A DNA stretch of 64,000 nt from Flammeovirga sp. SJP92 (GCF_001583495.1 NZ_LQAQ01000061.1:558001-622000), one strand, 5' to 3'; positions 43,169 to 52,564 are shown, counted from the stretch's first letter. Translations and numbers: made by a program. The notes: generated from the letters alone by a model not told the origin.

Positions 43169-44386
43169 ATGATCACAAAAATTGCTTGGCGGAATTTATG
43201 GAGAAATAAACGGAGAACAATCACCAGTATCTCTTCCATATTTTTTGCAGTTATATTGGCAATCTTGATGCGTTCACTACAAGAAGGATCTTATGGACAA
43301 ATGATAGATACTGCTGCACGGTTTTACCTTGGCTATGCTCAAGTACATCAAAATGGCTTCTGGGAAGATAAGTCTATTAATAACCTAATGACCGATTCTG
43401 AAGAAAAGAGAAAAAAGATTCTTTCCGACCAAAACATCAAAGGAGCATTCGGACGTTTGGAGACCTATGCAATGGCCGCCACAGATACGCTCACTAAAGG
43501 TGTGATGATAGTTGGTACTGAACCTGAAGGTGAAGATCAGCTGAGTAAACTGTCTTTAAAAATGACCAAAGGAAAATACCTTTCTTCGGAAAGTAAAAAT
43601 ATCATTATCGGTGAAGGATTAGCCAATTATCTGGGAATTAATGTCAATGACACCTTAGCACTTTTGGGACAAGGTTATCATGGAGCCAGTGCTGCTGAAC
43701 TGTATAAAATCCAAGGTATTTTAAAGCATCCCAATCCTCAAATGAACAATCAAGTAGTCTACATGTCATTGCCCACTGTACAATATTTTGTCTCGGCTAC
43801 CAATATGTTGAATTCATATATATTGAATGTCCATGACAATAGATTAGTGGATAAAACGGTAGAAGAATTAAAAACAAAATTAGACCTCGATACATATGAA
43901 GTAATGAGCTGGGCAGAATTATCACCAGAGATGGTCAACCTGATCAATACTGACAGAGAGGGAGGAAAACTGATGACTTATATTCTTTATGTAGTGATTG
44001 CATTTGGGATATTCAGCACCATCTTGATGATGACTATTGAGAGAGAAAGAGAATTCGGAATTCTTATAGCGGTAGGCATGGTTCGCAGAAAAATCTACAG
44101 TATGCTACTGCAAGAATCATTATTCATTGGGATGATTGGTATTGCATCTTCCATCATCGCAGGTTTTCCAATTCTGCTTTATATGGAAAATCACCCTATT
44201 CACCTTGAAGGTGCACAAGGTGAAGCAATGGCAAAAATGGGAATGGAACCAATCCTTAGATTCACAGCTAGCTTAGACATTATTTGGCCTCAAGCGGTCT
44301 TAATGGCAGTTATTATGGTCATTTGTACCATCTATCCTATTATTCATGTTGCTCGTCTTAAAACCGTAGAGGCAATTCACTCTTAA
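43169..44386 (+). CDS. ABC transporter permease, FtsX/LolC-like (first)
   Basis: A 405-residue inner-membrane permease of the MacB/FtsX type. It begins with the family block TKIAWRNLWRNKRRTITSIS, followed by helix 1 and a large periplasmic domain (residues about 45-270). Three C-terminal helices follow, with the stretch IEREREFGILIAVGMVRRKIY conserved in LolC/E-type permeases. The neighbouring gene, 12 nt downstream, encodes a second permease. Confidence 0.9.
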   Translation: MITKIAWRNLWRNKRRTITSISSIFFAVILAILMRSLQEGSYGQMIDTAARFYLGYAQVHQNGFWEDKSINNLMTDSEEKRKKILSDQNIKGAFGRLETYAMAATDTLTKGVMIVGTEPEGEDQLSKLSLKMTKGKYLSSESKNIIIGEGLANYLGINVNDTLALLGQGYHGASAAELYKIQGILKHPNPQMNNQVVYMSLPTVQYFVSATNMLNSYILNVHDNRLVDKTVEELKTKLDLDTYEVMSWAELSPEMVNLINTDREGGKLMTYILYVVIAFGIFSTILMMTIEREREFGILIAVGMVRRKIYSMLLQESLFIGMIGIASSIIAGFPILLYMENHPIHLEGAQGEAMAKMGMEPILRFTASLDIIWPQAVLMAVIMVICTIYPIIHVARLKTVEAIHS

Positions 44387-44398
44387 TTCCATTTTACT

Positions 44399-45610
44399 AT
44401 GATGATCACAAAAATATCCTGGCGAAATGTTTGGAGAAACAAAGTAAGAAGCGGTATTCTCATCGCCTCAATTGCAATTGGTTTACTAGGAGGAATTTTC
44501 ACAATGGCCTTGATTACAGGTATGATGGAATCTAAAGTAAAAGAATCGTTGGTCACTGAAATGGCACATGTACAGATTCATAAAAAAGGATTTGAAATCA
44601 ATAATAACTTCAAAGATTCAATTGCTAACTATGAAAAGATAGTCCGCATTGCTGTTTCGGATTCTTTAACTAAAGGCTGTTCTCCTAGAGTTGTCATTAA
44701 TGGCATGGCCTCCTCGGCAAACGACAGTCAAGGTATCAAAATAATTGGTGTTGACCCTCATAAAGAAAGGAAGGTGACAGAAATGGAGTCCTTCTTGATT
44801 GAAGGAGATTATTTTGAAGGAAAAAGAAAAAATCAAATTGTTATTGGTGCCAGTTTAGCTAAAAAACTGAAAGTCAAAATCAAATCTAAAATTGTCATTG
44901 CTTACATGGGACCTGACAATGAAATGGTCAATACAGCCTATAGAGTAGCAGGCATCTTTGCCACCAGTTCACCTGATTTTGACAAAACAGTGGCCTTTAC
45001 ACAATCTAAAGATATGTGGAGAAATGCCGGTCAGAAGTTTATTCATGAGATTGCCTTAACTTCAATTGAAGGTGGTTCTAAACCTGAAGGATTAAGAGAT
45101 CAATTAAAAACGGTAATAACAGCCAGCGATTTGAATATTCAAACATGGAGAGAAATTGTTCCTGAACTTAGTGCATTAGCAGAATCCGGTAATACGAATA
45201 GTTATATCATTTTAGGCATTATTCTTTTTGCTCTTGGTTTCGGTATTCTCAACTCTATGACAATGGCCATTTGGGAAAGGTCTCGAGAACTAGGCGTTTT
45301 GATGGCTGTAGGTTTGGAAAGAGCAAAAGTGTTTTACATGATTGTTCTGGAAACCATCTACATCTCAATGATTGGTGGAGTGATTGGTGCTTTACTTTCT
45401 GTAGGGTTGATTAACTATTATGGTGAGCATGGCATCAAATATTCAGAAATGAGTATGGCAGGATTCAACAACATAGTTCATCCAGTGATGCCCGAATCTT
45501 TCATTCCATTATTCCTTATGATTCTATTGACAGCCATTGTCTCGGCCTTACCTCCAGCTTTCAGGGCAATACGATTAAACCCTGCCGAAGCAGTTCGCTA
45601 TAAAGGTTAA
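44399..45610 (+). CDS. ABC transporter permease, FtsX/LolC-like (second)
   Basis: A 403-residue permease of the same type (TKISWRNVWRNKVRSGILIAS; IWERSRELGVLMAVGLERAKVFYM). It shares the helix plan with the preceding gene, and the two most likely form a heterodimer. ATG codons occur at 44399 and 44402, which are equivalent choices. The ATPase gene follows after 48 nt. Confidence 0.9.
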   Translation: MMITKISWRNVWRNKVRSGILIASIAIGLLGGIFTMALITGMMESKVKESLVTEMAHVQIHKKGFEINNNFKDSIANYEKIVRIAVSDSLTKGCSPRVVINGMASSANDSQGIKIIGVDPHKERKVTEMESFLIEGDYFEGKRKNQIVIGASLAKKLKVKIKSKIVIAYMGPDNEMVNTAYRVAGIFATSSPDFDKTVAFTQSKDMWRNAGQKFIHEIALTSIEGGSKPEGLRDQLKTVITASDLNIQTWREIVPELSALAESGNTNSYIILGIILFALGFGILNSMTMAIWERSRELGVLMAVGLERAKVFYMIVLETIYISMIGGVIGALLSVGLINYYGEHGIKYSEMSMAGFNNIVHPVMPESFIPLFLMILLTAIVSALPPAFRAIRLNPAEAVRYKG

Positions 45611-45658
45611 GCACTTTAGCACTACTTTCCTATTTCCAAATTAAAATTTAATACTAAG

Positions 45659-46333
45659 ATGATTGAAATAAAAAACTTAGTCAAAACATATAATGCAGAT
45701 ACAATTCCAGTACAGGCTTTGGATCATGTAGAATTAAAAATTGAAGAAGGAGAATTTACTGCTGTAGTTGGCCCCTCTGGCTGTGGGAAAACTACATTTC
45801 TGAATATCCTTGGAGGGCTAGATACTCCTTCAAGCGGCAGTATTTTGATTGATGGCACAGACTTACATAATCGATCTTCTGCAGATATGATTACTTACAG
45901 AAGAGATAATATTGGTTTTGTTTTTCAAGATTATTCATTGATGCCTGTACTGACAGCGGAAGAAAATGTGGAATTTATCATGGAACTTCAAAGCAGACCG
46001 AAGGCAGAAAGAGCAGCACGCTCAAAAGAATTGCTGGAAGCAGTAGGTATTGGCGATAAAGGAAAACAGTTTCCTACAAAACTTTCAGGAGGTCAACAAC
46101 AGAGAGTAGCCGTGGCCAGAGCGTTAGCCTCTAAACCTAAACTAATTTTGGCAGACGAACCTACAGCCAACCTTGATTCAAAAGCTACATCTGATCTTTT
46201 GGATATTATGAGGCATCTCAATGAAAAGGAAAACATCACTTTTGTAATTGCCACTCACGATCAACGTGTAATGGACAGAGCCAAAAGAGTAATCAAGTTT
46301 GACGATGGTAAAATCATTGACACTCAATTGTAA
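45659..46333 (+). CDS. ABC transporter ATP-binding protein (LolD/MacB type)
   Basis: A 224-residue ATPase. Walker A is GPSGCGKTT (about 38-46), the signature LSGGQQQRVAVARAL, Walker B LILADEPTANLDS and the switch His in IATHD. A QDYSLMPVLTAEENV block matches the LolD/MacB group, which drives extraction or efflux and not import. It completes a LolCDE-like set with the two permeases. Confidence 0.93.
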   Translation: MIEIKNLVKTYNADTIPVQALDHVELKIEEGEFTAVVGPSGCGKTTFLNILGGLDTPSSGSILIDGTDLHNRSSADMITYRRDNIGFVFQDYSLMPVLTAEENVEFIMELQSRPKAERAARSKELLEAVGIGDKGKQFPTKLSGGQQQRVAVARALASKPKLILADEPTANLDSKATSDLLDIMRHLNEKENITFVIATHDQRVMDRAKRVIKFDDGKIIDTQL

Positions 46334-46344
46334 CTATAAATATG

Positions 46345-46396
46345 AAGGAAAGCGGTGACTCTTGTATAAAACTTTAGCACACCGCTCTTCCTTTTA
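46345..46396 (+). terminator. Weak terminator or attenuator after the ATPase gene
   Basis: The stem AAGGAAAGCGGTG pairs with CACCGCTCTTCCTT with a bulged base and a loop of about 22 nt, and a short T run follows. It could reduce read-through into the barrel gene. Confidence 0.45.
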
Positions 46397-46429
46397 AGAC
46401 TTCAAAATTCTACTTCCTTTTTAATTGCA

Positions 46430-47593
46430 ATGAAAAAAAGCCTATTGATCTTCTTGTTATCACTTCCCTCCTTACTGTTAGCTCAAGAAGGAGAACAAAG
46501 CAAATTCAAAGAAAATTTTGTAGCAAGTGGTTATTTAAAATTCATGCAGACCGTTAATCTCAATCAAGATGCTGATGACGAGTGGTATATTGATAATTTA
46601 TTTCATAATCGACTCAATCTCAAGTATTATGCTTCTGATAAAATTACAATTGCCTTGGAAGGAAGAAATAGACTGATTTATGGAGCGAGTCCAAAGAATA
46701 TCCCAGGTTATGCCAATGAGTTCGGTAACCAAAACCAATATGCTTTTAATATGTCTTATGATTGGGCAACAGGGACTTCTTATGTATTCAATTCAGAGAT
46801 AGACCGTGCGTACTTTGATTATACTTCTGGAAATTGGCAAGTGAGAGTTGGTCGGCAAAGAATCAATTGGGGAGTGACAATGGTATGGAATCCCAATGAC
46901 CTTTTCAATACTTATTCTTTCTTTGACTTTGATTATGAAGAGCGACCTGGTGCAGATGCCGTATTAATTAGAAATTATCTTGGACCAGTAAGCTCTATTG
47001 AAGTGGTGTTTTCTCCTTCCAATCAATTTGACTACTACAACTTTGCCGCACTTTACAAAACCAATTTATGGCAATACGACTTTCAAGTCTTAGCCGGTTA
47101 TGTTAGAGAAAACTATAATGTAGGATTAGGTTGGGAAGGGCAAATTGGCGGTGCCGGCTTTAAGGTAGAAGGTACATATTTTTATCCTGATTATGCGGGT
47201 GAAGATCCTTCGTTAGTAATGGACATTTCTTTTGATTACACTTTCAAAAACTCTTTATACTTACATATAGAAAGCATTTATAACAGTGCAGGAGCAACTG
47301 GTCCAATCGGACCTATTGACCCTAGTTTTCAATTAACGCCAAAAACGTTATCTTTAGGAAGATTTGCATTTTTCAATGAATTACAATATCAACTTACACC
47401 ACTCACAAGACTGGGGGTAAACAACATCATCAATACCAATGATGGTTCTTATTATATTGGTGGAAATGCAACTACATCATTGAGTGATAACTTTGAAATT
47501 TTTGTCTTTGGCCTATTTTTCTTTGGTGATGAAAACTCACAATACGGTCAAGGAGGATCACAAATAAACTGGCGTTTAAAATGGAGCTTCTAA
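46430..47593 (+). CDS. Outer-membrane beta-barrel protein of the ABC/LolA-like cassette
   Basis: A 387-residue predicted outer-membrane protein with a signal peptide (MKKSLLIFLLSLPSLLLAQE). The mature part is made of amphipathic beta strands with aromatic girdles (RAYFDYTSGNWQVRVGRQRINWG, DLFNTYSFFDFDYEERPGAD) and ends NWRLKWSF with a terminal Phe, as barrels do. The layout resembles DUF1302-type barrels that accompany LolA-like proteins in other phyla. This is an analogy and not a confirmed family. The next gene overlaps it by 13 nt. Confidence 0.8.
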   Translation: MKKSLLIFLLSLPSLLLAQEGEQSKFKENFVASGYLKFMQTVNLNQDADDEWYIDNLFHNRLNLKYYASDKITIALEGRNRLIYGASPKNIPGYANEFGNQNQYAFNMSYDWATGTSYVFNSEIDRAYFDYTSGNWQVRVGRQRINWGVTMVWNPNDLFNTYSFFDFDYEERPGADAVLIRNYLGPVSSIEVVFSPSNQFDYYNFAALYKTNLWQYDFQVLAGYVRENYNVGLGWEGQIGGAGFKVEGTYFYPDYAGEDPSLVMDISFDYTFKNSLYLHIESIYNSAGATGPIGPIDPSFQLTPKTLSLGRFAFFNELQYQLTPLTRLGVNNIINTNDGSYYIGGNATTSLSDNFEIFVFGLFFFGDENSQYGQGGSQINWRLKWSF

Positions 47594-48123
47594 GCAAACT
47601 ATCTTACTATTCTAACAAATTTTATTCATTTTTCCCTTCTTATAAATCAAAAAGTAAAATTCTATTTGGGTCATTTTTTCTGTTACTTAATTTACTAATG
47701 ATACTTGATTTTATGATTCCAAGAGAAACTGTCTCAGCCTATATTTATGACCAAGAGCCCATAGGAAGAAACCTCTTCATTAGATCTGCAAACACGGCCA
47801 ATTTTATCGTTCAAATCACTGACCATAGACATAAAATTGATTTTACAGATCAAGATCTATTTGTCTTTAGAACAAGATTATTTGGACGGGTTGATCCATT
47901 GGTTATGAAAAATGAAGATGCCACTTTCAAAGTTATTTATAACAACCGCACTACCTACTTCATAGTCCCTATATTAGGAATTATACTTTCTCTTCTGATT
48001 CTCTATTTCAAACCAAGTGAAGTAGACGATGTCTTTGAAGCCGCTTTTATTTGCTTCCTAATTGTATTACAAGTGATCAATTTAATGCTCAATATTAACG
48101 CATTTGTTTTTTTTAGAGGTTAA
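47581..48123 (+). CDS. Small inner-membrane protein at the end of the cassette
   Basis: A 180-residue protein with three or four membrane helices (about 28-46, 123-142, 149-170) around a soluble loop (about 47-120: EPIGRNLFIRSANTANFIV, FRTRLFGRVDPLV). The family is not recognised. Its start overlaps the barrel gene by 13 nt, so it is translationally coupled and may be part of the same system. Confidence 0.7.
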   Translation: MELLSKLSYYSNKFYSFFPSYKSKSKILFGSFFLLLNLLMILDFMIPRETVSAYIYDQEPIGRNLFIRSANTANFIVQITDHRHKIDFTDQDLFVFRTRLFGRVDPLVMKNEDATFKVIYNNRTTYFIVPILGIILSLLILYFKPSEVDDVFEAAFICFLIVLQVINLMLNINAFVFFRG

Positions 48124-48125
48124 CT

Positions 48126-48353
48126 TTAAAAATTTCTCAAAGATTCCAAGTCGGTTGTGATGACATGATCATTGAAGTGAATTAGATCTTCGAAATCAAT
48201 TCCTTTTACTGTATCTATATTGATACAAAGTTCATATAAGGTATTATAAAGGTCTTTGATTTCAATTTCTTGGTCAGTACCGAAAACAACATTAAACAAT
48301 TCCCCCTTTCTTGAGACAACACCTTTAATAAAGAAGAATTTATACTTTTCCAT
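48126..48353 (-). CDS. Small protein of unknown function
   Basis: A 75-residue acidic cytosolic protein (YKFFFIKGVVSRKGELFNVVFG, then EIEIKDLYNTLYELCINID). Strand-helix pattern, no motif recognised. It converges with the preceding membrane protein gene (2 nt apart). The composition is normal for a protein, so I keep it with moderate confidence. Confidence 0.5.
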   Translation of the reverse strand: MEKYKFFFIKGVVSRKGELFNVVFGTDQEIEIKDLYNTLYELCINIDTVKGIDFEDLIHFNDHVITTDLESLRNF

Positions 48354-48473
48354 TTTTATATGATTAGTTTAGATAGTTATGCTAATACTCTTAATTTAAT
48401 CAACAATAGGGTTTACCGTTATTAGCTTAATAATATTGACGCGATGTGTGTGAGGGTAATTCTTCAAAACACA

Positions 48474-48509
48474 AAGGTCATTAATATGTAAACAAACATT
48501 AATGACCTT
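48474..48509 (-). terminator. Terminator of the LVIVD lipoprotein pair
   Basis: The stem AAGGTCATTAAT / ATTAATGACCTT is a 12-bp perfect dyad about 30 nt past the stop of the minus-strand gene at 48542. The minus-strand tail is TTGTGTTTT. Confidence 0.55.
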
Positions 48510-48541
48510 CGTTATGCGTTTTAGATGTCTCTTGTTATTCT

Positions 48542-49297
48542 TTAAAAATTGATAGTACTTAAATATCCTGCGGAAAATGTATCTTTTGTGGCTGAAAGTG
48601 AATATTGATAGACACCCTCATATCCTACAGCAATCAATAAGTCATTTTGAATAATTACATCAAAAGCTTCTTTATCTATGGATGTTACAAAAGTTACTTC
48701 TTCCGTTTTCGTAATATCAAATACTTTTATTTCATCATCACAAACAATCAAATAGTTATCATATAAGCCCAAGCCTTTAGGAGCCACCAAACCTCTAGTA
48801 CTTAATAGTACAGGATTGTCTGCATCTTTTATATCATAAATTTCTAACTGATTGATCTCATTGCCACAAAATGAATTAGAGTGAAGCGTGATAAAAGCTA
48901 AGGAGTCATTGGCCACCACCGGATCGCAAGCCGTGAAATGTTCTACAGAAGACCTGTTTCTTGGCTCCTCTGGGTTTTCAATACTGAAGATAAACATACC
49001 GCTCCTAGAACCAATGTATAAGAAATCTTTATAACCGAATAATGTTTCGATCTCAAAACCTACCCAAACAGTATTGACTAAAACGGGCGTATTTGGATCT
49101 TTCAAGCTAAAAACGTTCAAATCTGCATGATCTACTGTGTACAAATAATCTCCTTTGATGGCAAATGTTGCTAATGAGCCACCTTGTCCCACATTACCTT
49201 CTAATGCTGCAGCGTCACTAGACCCTTCCATGTTTTCGGTACATGAAACAAAAAATAATGTACCGACCAGCAATGTTATTATAGTTATGATTCTCAT
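48542..49297 (-). CDS. LVIVD-repeat lipoprotein
   Basis: A 251-residue lipoprotein (MRIITIITLLVGTLFFVSC, Cys19). The mature part contains LVIVD-type beta-propeller repeats: GDYLYTVDHADLNVFSLKDPNTPVLV, GYKDFLYIGSRSGMFIFSIENPEEP, VANDSLAFITL and GLYDNYLIVCDDEIKVFDITKTEEV. The propeller likely binds a ligand or partner at the cell surface. It follows a related lipoprotein gene after a single base. Confidence 0.85.
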   Translation of the reverse strand: MRIITIITLLVGTLFFVSCTENMEGSSDAAALEGNVGQGGSLATFAIKGDYLYTVDHADLNVFSLKDPNTPVLVNTVWVGFEIETLFGYKDFLYIGSRSGMFIFSIENPEEPRNRSSVEHFTACDPVVANDSLAFITLHSNSFCGNEINQLEIYDIKDADNPVLLSTRGLVAPKGLGLYDNYLIVCDDEIKVFDITKTEEVTFVTSIDKEAFDVIIQNDLLIAVGYEGVYQYSLSATKDTFSAGYLSTINF

Positions 49298-49298
49298 T

Positions 49299-49817
49299 TT
49301 AGTAATCCGTTTTTTCTATCCAATCCACAATAATTTGATTTTCATCCACTCCATGTGACCACCCTTCAGGAGAGAGTTTTTGGGGAAATACATTTTTCAC
49401 TCTCTTGGTTAGCACATAGGTGTTTTGGTTTTCATTAAAATAGAAAGCAATTAAATCAGTGGCCTGATTAACGTATAAATACTGCCCTTTGATGGCAATA
49501 TCTGTAGCGCCTAGTGCTTTTAAGAATTTCACTTTTTGTGGAGAATTGGGGTATCGGTTGTCATAAATGTGAAAACCTTTGTTCTTTTCATTTACATAAA
49601 GGAATTTTCCATGAACATAGATTTTACCGGTAGTCTCCAAGGGTACTGCTTCTGTCACTCCGATTTCTTTTTCAAAATCTTCACGCGACATGATTACAGG
49701 CTCATAGTTATCGAGAGGCCAAGGCTCACTGATCACTTCACCTTCGCCGCTATCGACGAACCTGATACACGATTTTAGTGTGATGGCTATTAAGCCGACC
49801 AATAAGTAACGATACAT
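49299..49817 (-). CDS. Short LVIVD-like lipoprotein
   Basis: A 172-residue lipoprotein (MYRYLLVGLIAITLKSC, Cys17). It holds about two LVIVD-type units: GKFLYVNEKNKGFHIYDNRYPNSPQKV and GQYLYVNQATDLIAFYF. It seems a shorter relative of the downstream gene, one nucleotide away, with which it forms an operon. Confidence 0.75.
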   Translation of the reverse strand: MYRYLLVGLIAITLKSCIRFVDSGEGEVISEPWPLDNYEPVIMSREDFEKEIGVTEAVPLETTGKIYVHGKFLYVNEKNKGFHIYDNRYPNSPQKVKFLKALGATDIAIKGQYLYVNQATDLIAFYFNENQNTYVLTKRVKNVFPQKLSPEGWSHGVDENQIIVDWIEKTDY

Positions 49818-50002
49818 AATTTTAGCTTGCTAATGCATTGATTAAAGAGAATAGTTGATTGATTTAAATTAGCAATGAATTAAATCTTGTCATTGAACAG
49901 ACTGAAAAAGAATCTAATACAACTTAAAGTCTAATTCATACAATTCAATCAGTAATATGACAATTCATAAGAAGAGGTGGACAGTAGAAATGGGTATTCC
50001 CG

Positions 50003-50010
50003 TATATTTG
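50003..50010 (+). promoter_or_regulatory. Promoter -7 element for the LytS/LytTR operon
   Basis: TATATTTG, a perfect -7 element, lies 23 nt before the histidine kinase ATG. A -33 TTG is not clear. Confidence 0.6.
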
Positions 50011-50032
50011 TAGTGTAAAAAGTAATAATTCT

Positions 50033-51094
50033 ATGTCAAAAACATACAACAGTTCATCCATTAAATTCAGCTTTATACTCCGATTAACGGTAGTATATCT
50101 GTTACAATTATTTATCAAAGCTTTTGATTATAGTTTTGGAGGAGTATTTCCTTTGACATTTAGAGGGATGGTCTTCACCTTTACTTTTGTGGGATACTGG
50201 TTGCTTATCTGGTATGTTTCAGAATACATCCAAAAGAAATTAAGTCATTTTTCTAATTCCTCTATCATTTTCATTAATGTCATAATTGGAATATTTACTG
50301 GTGTTTCATCAACCGTTCTTTATATGTTGGGTGATACCTATTTATTCAATAATGGTCATTTATGGGATGAGATTCCTTTTTACAATCCTGAGTTATCAGT
50401 AGCACTTTGTATTATCTACTTATTGATTTTTACAGTATACGCTTATATTCAGAAGATTTTTCAGCTAAAAGAAAAAGAATTCAATGTAGAGAAGTTGGAG
50501 AAAGAAATGTTCAAATCTCAATACATGTCTTTAAAAGCACAGATTGAACCTCATTTCTTATTCAACAGTTTGAGTGTACTTTCAAGTATCGTACATACGG
50601 ATCAAAACCTAGCTTCGGAATTTATCATCAAGCTTTCTAAAACCTTGAGATATATTATCGAGCAAAATCAGAGGGCTTTAGTTTCCTTAGAAGAAGAATT
50701 AAAAGTCGTCAAAGATTATTTCTTCTTGTTGAAAACACGATTTGGAGAGGCTATTCAACTTCAAATTGATATTAATGAGAAGTATATTGATGATATTATG
50801 ATTCCACCAGCAAGTATTCAAGTATTAGTTGAAAATGCTGTAAAACATAATAAACTGTCTCAGAAAAAGCCGCTTAATATTCATATCACTTTAAATGGCG
50901 ACAAGATCATAGTTACTAATAATTATGATAAAAAAGAAGTGGAGGAAATATCTACTGGTATGGGACTTTCAAATATCAATAAAAGGTACCAATTGATTGC
51001 AGGAAAAAATATTATTATTGAAAAGAATCAAGACATATTCAAAGTAAGTTTACCAGCTTTATCTACAATCGATCATGAAAATTTTAATCATTGA
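50033..51094 (+). CDS. LytS-type sensor histidine kinase
   Basis: A 353-residue inner-membrane kinase. Four membrane helices fill residues about 15-145 and form the sensor part, with no separate periplasmic domain. A short coiled coil (KEKEFNVEKLEKEMFKSQ) leads to the His-kinase block QIEPHFLFNSLSVLSSIV (phospho-accepting His174). The ATP-binding domain has PPASIQVLVENAVKHN and a GMGLSNINKRYQLI box. It overlaps its response regulator gene by 20 nt. The signal is unknown. Confidence 0.92.
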   Translation: MSKTYNSSSIKFSFILRLTVVYLLQLFIKAFDYSFGGVFPLTFRGMVFTFTFVGYWLLIWYVSEYIQKKLSHFSNSSIIFINVIIGIFTGVSSTVLYMLGDTYLFNNGHLWDEIPFYNPELSVALCIIYLLIFTVYAYIQKIFQLKEKEFNVEKLEKEMFKSQYMSLKAQIEPHFLFNSLSVLSSIVHTDQNLASEFIIKLSKTLRYIIEQNQRALVSLEEELKVVKDYFFLLKTRFGEAIQLQIDINEKYIDDIMIPPASIQVLVENAVKHNKLSQKKPLNIHITLNGDKIIVTNNYDKKEVEEISTGMGLSNINKRYQLIAGKNIIIEKNQDIFKVSLPALSTIDHENFNH

Positions 51095-51830
51095 GGACGA
51101 ACTTCCTACAGCTAATTATTTAGCCAAACTGATACAACAGTATAATCCAGCTTTTGAGGTGATTGATATCTTATCTTCAGTGGAGGACAGTATTGATTGG
51201 TTTGGATCTAATGAACAGCCGGACTTGATCTTTCAAGATATTGCTTTGAGCGATGGTAATTGCTTTGATATCTATAAGAGTGTAAAAGTAAAATCTCCAT
51301 TGATTTTCACTACCGCATTTAGTGAATATGCATTAGACTCTTTCAAGCTTAACAGCATTGATTATATCGTAAAACCCTATGACTTTGATGATATCAAAAG
51401 GGTATTGGATAAGTTTGCGTTGTATGGAAATCTCTTTATGACTGCTTCGACGTCTGAAATGGCAGAGCTGAAAGAGACCAGTGAAAAGAAAATCAAAAAG
51501 CGTTTTCTGATTTCAATCGGAGAGCAATTTAAAACCATCCAATCGAGTGAAATCGCATTTATCCGATTTGATGAAGGTTTGACATTCTTGCATCTCTTTG
51601 ATGATAAAAAATATCCAATTGATAAAAGTATTTCTCTTTTAGAAACGCAACTGGATCCAAGTCAATTCTTCAGAGTAAATCGAAAATATATCATCAATGT
51701 GGAAGCCATTACCAAAATCAATACTTGGTTTAATTCAAGGCTCCAAGTCGATACCACCCCTGCCCCTTTGGAAGACCTCATTGTCAGCAGAGACAGAGTG
51801 AAAGACTTCAAAGATTGGTTGGATCAATAA
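51075..51830 (+). CDS. LytTR-family response regulator
   Basis: A 251-residue regulator. The receiver domain has the acidic pair Glu7-Asp8, the phospho-accepting Asp55 (LIFQDIALSDG), FTTAFSEYALDSF and the Lys of DYIVKPYDF. The C-terminal LytTR DNA-binding domain is shown by IAFIRFDEGLTFLHLFDDKKYPIDKSIS and FFRVNRKYIINVEAI. It is the partner of the upstream kinase. The barrel gene that follows by 89 nt is a possible target. Confidence 0.93.
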   Translation: MKILIIEDELPTANYLAKLIQQYNPAFEVIDILSSVEDSIDWFGSNEQPDLIFQDIALSDGNCFDIYKSVKVKSPLIFTTAFSEYALDSFKLNSIDYIVKPYDFDDIKRVLDKFALYGNLFMTASTSEMAELKETSEKKIKKRFLISIGEQFKTIQSSEIAFIRFDEGLTFLHLFDDKKYPIDKSISLLETQLDPSQFFRVNRKYIINVEAITKINTWFNSRLQVDTTPAPLEDLIVSRDRVKDFKDWLDQ

Positions 51831-51852
51831 TCTCAATTTAGTAATTCATTAC

Positions 51853-51883
51853 ACCTTCAAAAAGAAGGTTATTCAATATTTTT
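51853..51883 (+). terminator. Weak hairpin after the response regulator gene
   Basis: ACCTTC and GAAGGT flank a 5-nt A loop, and a weak T tract (TATTCAATATTTTT) follows. Confidence 0.4.
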
Positions 51884-51919
51884 AATCATATTAATTTATT
51901 ATCATACTTTCATATAATC

Positions 51920-52501
51920 ATGAAAAAATCTATTTTATTTATCGTTTTCAATTTATTAGTCATGACATCTGCAACAGTTTTTGCACAAGACAAAACACTC
52001 AACTTCGGTGTAAAAGGTAGTGCAGGTATGTCAGGGTTCTCACACAATCTTTCAGGTCTTTCTGATGACACAAGACAATCATGGGAAGGTGGTGTAATGC
52101 TAAGGGCAAATATCCCAGTGCTTCCAATTTATGTACAGACAGAACTTCTATATACTAATACTGGAGGAACTTTTGAATTGGGAGAGCAATCTCAAGATCT
52201 TGTATTGAATCGTGTTGAACTTCCTGTTTTGCTTGGTGGTAAACTAGGAATTGGCGGTGTGACAGCAAGAGCATTTGGAGGTGTTGTAGCTCAGCAAGTT
52301 GTCATTGATAACTTTAGTGATATCAGCCCTGAGTTAGACCCAGAAAAATTCGAATTAGGATGGCAAGTAGGTCTTGGTGTTGATATTAAGAAATTCACAA
52401 TTGATGCGAAATATCAAAAAAGTGCGAATCTAGTTTCTAACTCTGATGTATCAATAAATTCTGAGCAATTTATGGTCAGCGTTGGTTACTTCATCTGGTA
52501 A
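51920..52501 (+). CDS. PorT-like outer-membrane beta-barrel protein
   Basis: A 193-residue protein with a signal peptide (MKKSILFIVFNLLVMTSATVFA, then QDKT). The mature chain has the small-barrel pattern FGVKGSAGMSGFS, VYVQTELLYTNTGGTFELG-like strands, VELPVLLGGKLG, EFELGWQVGLGVDIKKFTIDAKYQ-like strands and the aromatic end VSVGYFIW. It fits the PorT/OMP_b-brl_2 group. It lies just after a two-component pair on the same strand. Confidence 0.83.
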   Translation: MKKSILFIVFNLLVMTSATVFAQDKTLNFGVKGSAGMSGFSHNLSGLSDDTRQSWEGGVMLRANIPVLPIYVQTELLYTNTGGTFELGEQSQDLVLNRVELPVLLGGKLGIGGVTARAFGGVVAQQVVIDNFSDISPELDPEKFELGWQVGLGVDIKKFTIDAKYQKSANLVSNSDVSINSEQFMVSVGYFIW

Positions 52502-52525
52502 GGAATCCACATATAGTCAAATATA

Positions 52526-52564
52526 TTAGCCACACTAAGCAGTTGCTTAATGTGGCTTTTTATG
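52526..52564 (+). terminator. Terminator after the barrel gene
   Basis: The stem AGCCACACTAAGCA / TGCTTAATGTGGCT, with one mismatch, is followed by TTTTTATG. Confidence 0.75.
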
